Shown here: one piece after another, positions 1 through 5,005 of the stretch | Layout: every line of letters starts with the position of its first letter | How positions within the stretch are numbered: position 1 is the stretch's first letter | Source of the DNA: Chloroflexota bacterium | GTDB taxonomy: Bacteria > Chloroflexota > Dehalococcoidia > GIF9 > UBA5629 | Length of the DNA stretch: 6,258 nucleotides | Assembly: GCA_026389695.1 (NCBI GenBank) | Contig: JAPLHI010000124.1 | Coordinates: 1-6,258 of the forward strand | Direction of reading: 5' to 3' | Program-made: the position numbers and the translations under genes | Notes under the pieces: model-generated | What the model was told of the DNA's origin: nothing | Seen by the model: the letters and a program-made list of their open reading frames with translations, nothing else | Databases searched by the model: none

Positions 1-2073
1 CTGGGAGGCGCCACAGCTTCACAACAAACAATCGATACTATTGCCGTATACATCCCTCCAGTGCTCGGTGCGCTGGCCATCATTCCCGTCTATTTCATCG
101 GCAGGGCACTCATCAACCGCTGGGCGGGTATAATCGCGATAGTACTGATGGCACTTATGCCCGGTGAATTCCTCTCCCGGTCTCTTCTTGGCAATACGGA
201 CCACCATGTTGCGGAAGAATTCTCCACGTCATTTTTCATAGTGTTTTTTATACTGGCTATCAAACATGGAAGGCAATTTACCTACGCCATGCTTAGAAGG
301 AGGCAATTTAATCCCGCCAGCCGTCATATAATTTATAGCTTTGTCGCGGGCATTTTCCTGGGTCTTTACCTGATTACGTGGCAGGGAGCATTGCTATTTG
401 TTTTTATAGTATTTATATATTTTATTGTCCAGTTTATCAGTGACCATCTGCGAGGCTTCCCCACCGACTACCTGAGCAAGATTGCCATTACCACCTTCCT
501 CATCGCCATGCTCATCGTTGCGCCGGTATCACGCGACAAGGCAACTTTTCTTTCGCTGGCAGTTATCATACTGGTCCCCATAGCGCTGAATGTAATTTCG
601 GCCATTATGTCTGCGCGCAATATAAAACCGGTATATTTTTTGGCAGTAGTGGCCGTGCCCGGGTTAATAGGTCTACTGATCACCTGGCTGATGCTGCCAT
701 TCATATCTCAGCCGCTGATAGGATTCCTGATACCCCTGTTTAACTGGAATATGCAGCAAAACGTGGTGGGTGAGATGAAACCCATCTTCTTCCCGGGTGG
801 ATTTTTCACGCTGGAAGTGGCGTGGACTCAGTATGCCTTAGCCCTTTATTCAGGTTTGGCCGGGTTGGTACTAATAATTTACCAGGCAGTGCGTAAAGGA
901 GAGCCTGACAAAATTTTCGTGGTAATCTGGAGCTTGATTATAATGCTGGCGTCTTTTTCTATGGTCAGATACGCCTCCTATTTTGCCGTCTGCCTGGCGG
1001 TACTCACCGGGTACCTGGGCGGCTGGATCATAGAGGCATTCTCTCAAGCAAAAGAACCGGAAATAGCGGATAAAGCGCGCAGAAAGTCACGCAGGCATAC
1101 ACAAACTAGAAATATCCCCATCCCTAAAAAGGCGATAGCAGCAATAATGGCGGCTGTTCTGGTGATTATCGTTTTAGTACCAGGCACTACAAATGCCGTC
1201 AGTACAGCGAAAAATCCCGCGCATGCGCCAGGCGATGCATGGATGGAAGCGCTCGAGTGGCTGAAAAAGAATACTCCCGAGCCTTTCGGAGATGCGGATT
1301 TCTACTACAAACTTTACAGCGCGCCGGAGCCCGGCAAATCCTTTAATTACCCCCCAACAGCCTATAGTGTTTTAGTGTGGGGCGACTATGGCTATTGGGT
1401 AACTCGCATCGGCCGCAGGATTCCCACATCCAATACAGGCGCATTAGTTCTTATCAAAGAAGCACTTTACTTTACCTCGGATAATCCAGCTAATGCCGGG
1501 GAAATGCTTAAGGACAGTAATGCTAAATATATAATCATTGATAACCGTATCGCATCACCGAACGATAAGTTGTATGCACTATTGAGCGTTCAGACAAAAA
1601 AAAATGAGGCAGGCAACTGGATAACAAAGTACAAGGAATCGGATTTTTACGAGCTGTGCTGGTATCAAAAAGCAGGTAAATATGAGCCGCTACTGGTATT
1701 TTATCCAGAATTCTACAGGTCCATGGTGATAAGGCTTTACAATTTCGACAGCAAACAGGTTGTGCCCCGGCAAACATCGGTTATGACCTATGAAAACCGC
1801 AGGACAGCTCAGGGAGATTTCAAGGAAATTACTGGTATAAAGAACTTCAACAGCTACGAGGATGCCGAGGCATTTATCGCCAGTCAGAAATCCGGCAGTC
1901 ACAGCATCATCGGCACCGATCCTATGGCAAGCCCTGTGCCGCTGAAAACCCTCACAGATTATAAGCTGGTTTACAGCTCGAGCCAGAAGGCAAGCAATTT
2001 CACGGCGGCGCTTCCTGAAATAAAAATTTTCGAGTACAGCCTGCCCGGTTCACCCGCGGAGAAAAACCGATAA
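1..2073 (+). CDS. STT3/AglB/PglB-family oligosaccharyltransferase, 5'-truncated by the window edge
   Basis: The reading frame is open from base 1, giving 690 visible residues; the true start lies upstream, so the GTG at 61 is not taken as the start. Enzymes of this family move a lipid-linked glycan onto Asn in N-x-S/T sequons on the outer face of the membrane. Seen here: about eleven hydrophobic segments up to residue 396, and a TDHHVAEE motif (Asp67-His68-His69) matching the second metal-binding acidic loop of archaeal AglB. VVGEMKP with Glu258 fits the SVSE/TIxE motif of external loop 5. A Lys/Arg-rich loop at about 349-379 is probably cytoplasmic. One last membrane helix (about 380-396) precedes a soluble C-terminal domain of about 290 residues, which carries WGDYG (460-464) in place of the usual WWDYG. 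The first-loop DxD motif would lie upstream of the window. No convincing intrinsic terminator follows the TAA stop. The family call is secure; glycan and targets cannot be read from sequence. Confidence 0.9.
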   Translation: MGGATASQQTIDTIAVYIPPVLGALAIIPVYFIGRALINRWAGIIAIVLMALMPGEFLSRSLLGNTDHHVAEEFSTSFFIVFFILAIKHGRQFTYAMLRRRQFNPASRHIIYSFVAGIFLGLYLITWQGALLFVFIVFIYFIVQFISDHLRGFPTDYLSKIAITTFLIAMLIVAPVSRDKATFLSLAVIILVPIALNVISAIMSARNIKPVYFLAVVAVPGLIGLLITWLMLPFISQPLIGFLIPLFNWNMQQNVVGEMKPIFFPGGFFTLEVAWTQYALALYSGLAGLVLIIYQAVRKGEPDKIFVVIWSLIIMLASFSMVRYASYFAVCLAVLTGYLGGWIIEAFSQAKEPEIADKARRKSRRHTQTRNIPIPKKAIAAIMAAVLVIIVLVPGTTNAVSTAKNPAHAPGDAWMEALEWLKKNTPEPFGDADFYYKLYSAPEPGKSFNYPPTAYSVLVWGDYGYWVTRIGRRIPTSNTGALVLIKEALYFTSDNPANAGEMLKDSNAKYIIIDNRIASPNDKLYALLSVQTKKNEAGNWITKYKESDFYELCWYQKAGKYEPLLVFYPEFYRSMVIRLYNFDSKQVVPRQTSVMTYENRRTAQGDFKEITGIKNFNSYEDAEAFIASQKSGSHSIIGTDPMASPVPLKTLTDYKLVYSSSQKASNFTAALPEIKIFEYSLPGSPAEKNR

Positions 2074-2200
2074 ATAAACCCGGTTTCGAGCATCAAAACA
2101 AATTTAAATATCAGTGCTTCGATTATGAAGGGTGACGGTAGGGGAATAACTGAACGTGCGCCTGCATCGAGCGGGGCAAAAAACTCGTCCCTGCACTTCA

Positions 2201-2235
2201 GAGATAGCCACGTCGCTGCGCTCCTCGCTATGACA
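2201..2235. repeat. REP-like dispersed palindromic element (CHVAxLLAMT type)
   Basis: The 35-bp stretch begins GAGATAGCCACGTCGC and ends CTCCTCGCTATGACA. Its ends pair as ATAGC (2204-2208) with GCTAT (2227-2231). It closely resembles a short repeat that I recall as widespread in intergenic regions of many bacterial genomes, with a core like TCGCTxCGCTCCTCGCaATGACa, which yields spurious peptides of the form CHVAxLLAMT. Here the + strand indeed reads DSHVAALLAMT. Only one copy is in the window, so the repeat nature rests on recalled similarity. Confidence 0.55.
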
Positions 2236-2271
2236 TGTATTAATTTGACCTAATCTATGACAGTTAAATTG

Positions 2272-2300
2272 GCCCGTCACTGCATTGTCTGCGGGCGGGC
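2272..2300. other. GC-rich hairpin upstream of the pyrG promoter
   Basis: GCCCGTC (2272-2278) can pair with GGCGGGC (2294-2300) over 7 bp, with one G-U pair and a 15-nt loop. It lies between the REP-like element and the promoter. The bases after it (GGCTTTCGCTG) are not a clear T-tract. It could be a weak terminator for the upstream unit or an mRNA 3'-end stabiliser, but neither role is demonstrated. Confidence 0.3.
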
Positions 2301-2349
2301 GGCTTTCGCTGAATTTTACATTAGCTTGAACTCCATTTATGCAAATAAC

Positions 2350-2379
2350 TTGACAGCCTTTTCAATGTATCTTTATAAT
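2350..2379 (+). promoter_or_regulatory. Perfect-consensus sigma-70/SigA promoter for pyrG
   Basis: TTGACA (2350-2355) and TATAAT (2374-2379) both match the housekeeping sigma consensus at six of six positions, with an 18-bp spacer. Transcription should start near 2386, leaving an untranslated leader of about 195 nt before pyrG. The region upstream (2335-2349) is AT-rich. Because no promoter or terminator is obvious between the next genes, this promoter may also serve tal and rho. Confidence 0.85.
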
Positions 2380-2407
2380 TAACTTAAGATTCATTCGATC
2401 TGTGCAT

Positions 2408-2420
2408 AATCTGGCAGATT
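2408..2420. promoter_or_regulatory. 13-bp palindrome in the early pyrG leader
   Basis: AATCTGGCAGATT is a perfect inverted repeat around a central G, at about +23 to +35 from the predicted start site. Another ATCTG lies at 2398-2402. The size and place suit a repressor operator or a small RNA hairpin alternative, but the binding protein, if any, is unknown and chance is possible. Confidence 0.3.
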
Positions 2421-2430
2421 CAAAATTTCT

Positions 2431-2500
2431 CCGCGATGTACTTTAACCCGGATTGATTTAATAGCAGTCAGCATAAAGTATTGCGGCTGTATGTATTTTT
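2431..2500 (+). promoter_or_regulatory. Candidate attenuator hairpin in the pyrG leader
   Basis: CCGC (2431-2434) pairs with GCGG (2483-2486), and TACTTTA (2439-2445) pairs perfectly with TAAAGTA (2474-2480). This makes an 11-bp two-part stem with a 4 by 2 internal loop and a 28-nt apical loop. The stem is followed by CTGTATGTATTTTT, a T-rich stretch ending in five T (2496-2500). The T-run starts late and the stem is only partly GC-rich, so it is a weak terminator at best. Its place between promoter and gene suits attenuation of pyrG. The predicted start lacks the GGG run used for reiterative-transcription control in low-GC Gram-positive pyrG genes. Confidence 0.35.
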
Positions 2501-2508
2501 CAGTGGAT

Positions 2509-2520
2509 CAAAATATTTTG
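2509..2520. promoter_or_regulatory. 12-bp AT-rich palindrome in the pyrG leader
   Basis: CAAAATATTTTG is a perfect inverted repeat about 60 bp before the pyrG start. It could be a regulator-binding site, but the surroundings are AT-rich and chance is a real alternative. Confidence 0.2.
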
Positions 2521-2561
2521 TAGTGTATGCAAACTGTGGCGGAACAGGGTAAATATCTCTC

Positions 2562-2582
2562 ATGTCTAACTGTGTTTCATAA
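2562..2582 (+). CDS. Six-codon leader ORF overlapping the pyrG start
   Basis: ATG at 2562 opens a frame encoding MSNCVS and ends with TAA at 2580-2582, which shares one base with the pyrG ATG (TAATG). The only upstream purine run is AGGG at 2546-2549, 12 nt from this ATG, which is further than ideal. pyrG has no Shine-Dalgarno sequence of its own in the preceding 20 nt, so translation of the leader ORF could deliver ribosomes to pyrG by stop-start coupling. Without conservation data this remains speculative. Confidence 0.25.
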   Translation: MSNCVS

Positions 2583-4213
2583 TGGCTAAGTATATTTTCG
2601 TTACGGGCGGTGTGGTGAGCTCTGTTGGTAAGGGTATCGCTGTAGCTTCCATCGGCCGCATACTTAAAAGCCGCGATGTCTCGGTATCAGTCCAGAAGCT
2701 CGACCCCTACCTCAACGTGGACCCGGGCACGATGTCACCATATCAGCACGGCGAGGTCTTCGTTACCACTGATGGAGCAGAGACCGACCTCGACCTGGGA
2801 CACTATGAGCGATTCATAGACGTAAACCTGACTGCGGCCTCAAATGTCACTTCAGGTCAGATATACTCTTCCGTTATCGCCGGCGAGAGGCGCGGCGATT
2901 ACCTGGGAGGAACAATACAGGTTATACCTCATGTTACCAACGAGATCAAGCGGCGCATCCGCGAGGTGGCACAGATATCCAACGCCCAGGTAGTCATCGT
3001 GGAGGTAGGCGGCACCGTGGGCGATATAGAGAGCCAGCCATTCCTGGAAGCAATCAGACAGATGCGCAACGAGGTGGGCAGGGATAACGTTCTTTATATA
3101 CATGTAACTCACTTACCCTTTATAGGGACTACCAAGGAATTGAAAACCAAACCCACGCAGCACAGCGTCAATGAGCTGAGACGAATCGGCATCCAGCCGG
3201 ATATCATTCTGTGCCGCGCTGATTACCCTATTACACAGGGGCTGCGGGATAAAATCTCCCTTTTCTGCGACGTAGAAAAGGAGGCAGTCATTCCGCTGGT
3301 GACAGCCGAGACGATATATGAAGTGCCGCTGATTCTGGAGGAGTTCGGCCTGAGCAATTTCATCATCAGCCGTCTCAGGCTTAACGCCACCAAAGCCGAT
3401 CTCAATGAGTGGAGGCAAATGGTAGCGCGTATGAAGCTGCCCAAGGAGAGTATCAATATCGCCCTCGTCGGCAAATACGTGGAGCTGGAGGACGCTTATT
3501 ATTCCGTCCGCGAGTCGTTATGCCATGCCGGCCTTTATCACGACCGCCACATCAATATAACCTGGGTCCAGTCGGAAGACCTTGAAAAGGGCATTAACGA
3601 GAACCTGCTCCGCTCGGTGCACGGCATTATCGTGCCGGGGGGATTCGGCAACCGGGGTATCGAGGGCATGATTACTACGGCTTCCTACGCCAGGCATAAT
3701 AATATCCCCTATCTGGGACTATGCCTGGGTATGCAGGTAATGGTGATAGAGTTCGGCAGGTATGCCCTGGGCAATAAAAGGGCTAATTCCACAGAGTTCG
3801 ACCATGATACACCCTACCCGGTGATAGACCTGCTCCCCGAGCAACGTAAGATAAACGATATGGGCGGCACGATGCGGCTGGGTTCCTACCCCTGCCACCT
3901 TGTTGCGGGTACCAGGGCAGCTAACGCCTACAGCGAGCAGGTAGTATACGAGCGCCACCGCCACCGCTACGAATTCAATAATGATTACCGGGGCGTCTTC
4001 GAGAAGAAGGGTGTGTCATTCAGCGGACTGTCACCGGACGGTAACCTCGTGGAGATAAGCGAAATCAAAGACCACCCCTGGATGGTAGCCTGTCAGTTCC
4101 ACCCGGAATTCCGCTCTCGTCCTAACCGGCCCCACCCTCTCTTCATGAATTTCATCGGCGCCGCCAAAGAGACCCTGGTAGAGGGTAGCCAGGTCGGGCT
4201 TCCAATATCATGA
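2582..4213 (+). CDS. pyrG: CTP synthase (glutamine-hydrolysing)
   Basis: This cytoplasmic enzyme makes CTP from UTP, ATP and glutamine, the last step of pyrimidine nucleotide synthesis. The 543-residue product is full family length. The N-terminal amidoligase domain (about 1-266) starts with the signature KYIFVTGGVVSSVGKG, with P-loop Lys17. It carries TDLDLGHYERF (Asp69, Asp71) and VEVGGTVGDIES (Glu141), the Mg/ATP-binding acids, and TKPTQHSV. The class I glutamine amidotransferase domain (about 290-530) has the PGGFGNRG loop, the nucleophile Cys381 in LGLCLGMQ, and His507/Glu509 in FHPEF. The start at 2582 is fixed by the conserved N-terminus even though no good Shine-Dalgarno is visible. 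A consensus promoter lies about 200 bp upstream and tal follows after 51 nt. Confidence 0.98.
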   Translation: MAKYIFVTGGVVSSVGKGIAVASIGRILKSRDVSVSVQKLDPYLNVDPGTMSPYQHGEVFVTTDGAETDLDLGHYERFIDVNLTAASNVTSGQIYSSVIAGERRGDYLGGTIQVIPHVTNEIKRRIREVAQISNAQVVIVEVGGTVGDIESQPFLEAIRQMRNEVGRDNVLYIHVTHLPFIGTTKELKTKPTQHSVNELRRIGIQPDIILCRADYPITQGLRDKISLFCDVEKEAVIPLVTAETIYEVPLILEEFGLSNFIISRLRLNATKADLNEWRQMVARMKLPKESINIALVGKYVELEDAYYSVRESLCHAGLYHDRHINITWVQSEDLEKGINENLLRSVHGIIVPGGFGNRGIEGMITTASYARHNNIPYLGLCLGMQVMVIEFGRYALGNKRANSTEFDHDTPYPVIDLLPEQRKINDMGGTMRLGSYPCHLVAGTRAANAYSEQVVYERHRHRYEFNNDYRGVFEKKGVSFSGLSPDGNLVEISEIKDHPWMVACQFHPEFRSRPNRPHPLFMNFIGAAKETLVEGSQVGLPIS

Positions 4214-4264
4214 TACGACCAGGCGAGCTGTCAACAGTGATAAATTCGCAGAAAGGAGAGGAAT

Positions 4265-4930
4265 ATGCGTCTTTTTCTTGATACAGCCAATATCGAGCAC
4301 ATTAAACACGGCGTACGGCTGGGTATCATCAGCGGCGTGACAACCAATCCAAGCCTCGTTTCCAAGGAGGGCAAGGTTAACTATAAAAAGCTGGTGCAGG
4401 AGATATGCGCCATAGTTCCCGGACCCGTTTCCACAGAAGTGATCAGCCAGGATAGCGCCGGTATGATCAGCGAGGCCAGAGAGATAGCCACCTGGGCTAA
4501 AAACGTGGTGGTAAAGATACCCGCCGGCCTCGAGGGCATTGAGGCCACACACGCCCTGGCGAAAGAGAAGATCAAGGTGAATTTCACCCTGTGTTTTTCG
4601 GTCAACCAGGCGCTGATGGCCGCACTGGCCGGCGCGGCTTACGTAAGCCCTTTCGTGGGCAGGCTGGATGATATTGGAAAGAACGGCATGCAGGTTGTTG
4701 AGGATATTATGCTGGTCTACAAGCAGTATCCTGAGATCAAGACTGAGGTTATCGCCGCCAGTATCAGGCATCCTCAGCATTGCCTGGCAGCGGCCAAAAC
4801 CGGAGCTCATATAGCCACAGTGCCGTACCAGGTGCTGCTTCAGATGGCCAAGCACCCGCTTACAGACATCGGCATTGCGCGCTTCAACGATGACTGGCGC
4901 AAGGTCATGGGAGACGTAAAAAATATATAA
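4265..4930 (+). CDS. tal: Probable transaldolase, small TalC/FSA family
   Basis: This is a 221-residue TIM-barrel class I aldolase of the short transaldolase/fructose-6-phosphate aldolase family, usually about 215-220 residues. Transaldolase moves a dihydroxyacetone unit between sugar phosphates in the non-oxidative pentose phosphate pathway. Visible motifs are FLDTANI with Asp6, GVTTNPS (24-30), the Schiff-base Lys84 in VVVKIP, NFT (106-108), and SPFVGRLDD (128-136) with Arg133. Phe130 stands where fructose-6-phosphate aldolases have Tyr, and Glu58 (VSTEV) where they have Gln; both favour transaldolase over aldolase activity. Many database entries of this family are nevertheless named fsa. 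AAAGGAG at 4252-4258, six bases before the ATG, is a strong ribosome binding site. The 51-nt gap after pyrG has no clear terminator, suggesting co-transcription. Confidence 0.93.
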   Translation: MRLFLDTANIEHIKHGVRLGIISGVTTNPSLVSKEGKVNYKKLVQEICAIVPGPVSTEVISQDSAGMISEAREIATWAKNVVVKIPAGLEGIEATHALAKEKIKVNFTLCFSVNQALMAALAGAAYVSPFVGRLDDIGKNGMQVVEDIMLVYKQYPEIKTEVIAASIRHPQHCLAAAKTGAHIATVPYQVLLQMAKHPLTDIGIARFNDDWRKVMGDVKNI

Positions 4931-4936
4931 ACGAAC

Positions 4937-4974
4937 ATTTTCAGGCAAACGGGCATTACACAGACCGTGAAAAT
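4937..4974 (+). other. Imperfect hairpin between tal and rho
   Basis: ATTTTCA (4937-4943) pairs with TGAAAAT (4968-4974), and CGG (4950-4952) can extend the stem with CCG (4965-4967) across a 6-nt bulge. No T-tract follows, so it is not a standard intrinsic terminator. It sits just upstream of the rho ribosome binding site and could influence rho mRNA folding or processing. Confidence 0.3.
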
Positions 4975-5005
4975 ATCTACGCAGTAAATACTTCGAGGTG
5001 TTACT

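Larger units (their letters stand above)
2074..2581. other. 508-bp intergenic region holding repeat, promoter and pyrG leader
   Basis: This stretch between the oligosaccharyltransferase gene and pyrG has no ORF with a believable ribosome binding site and family signature. From left to right it contains a REP-like element, a weak AT-rich inverted repeat (AATTTGAC 2242-2249 with GTTAAATT 2263-2270), a GC-rich hairpin, a consensus promoter, and an AT-rich leader with several palindromes. The palindrome AAACCCGGTTT just after the upstream stop (2076-2086) has no T-tract, so it is not called a terminator. No tRNA, rRNA or recognisable riboswitch class was seen. Confidence 0.7.

Noticed and set aside
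61..63. GTG as the start of the oligosaccharyltransferase
   Set aside because: The frame is open upstream to base 1 with family-like membrane sequence, and the first catalytic loop must lie before it.
2125..2253. 42-codon + strand ORF after the oligosaccharyltransferase gene
   Set aside because: It has no ribosome binding site and its second half is simply the translation of the REP-like element (DSHVAALLAMT), a known source of false small proteins.
2242..2270. AT-rich inverted repeat AATTTGAC/GTTAAATT
   Set aside because: It has one G-U pair, is AT-rich with a 13-nt loop and no T-tract; too weak to call a terminator or operator.
2338..2533. Octamer TATGCAAA occurring at 2338-2345 and 2526-2533
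   Set aside because: Two copies of an AT-rich octamer about 190 bp apart are too weak to call a regulatory repeat.
2386..2581. Known riboswitch or GGG-initiated pyrG attenuator
   Set aside because: The predicted start region (CTTAAGATT) has no G run and I recognise no riboswitch core, so only a generic candidate hairpin is reported.
4208..4948. 246-codon open frame on the minus strand
   Set aside because: It is antisense to the whole tal gene, has no recognisable domain, and its composition follows the codon pattern of the + strand gene. It is a shadow frame.
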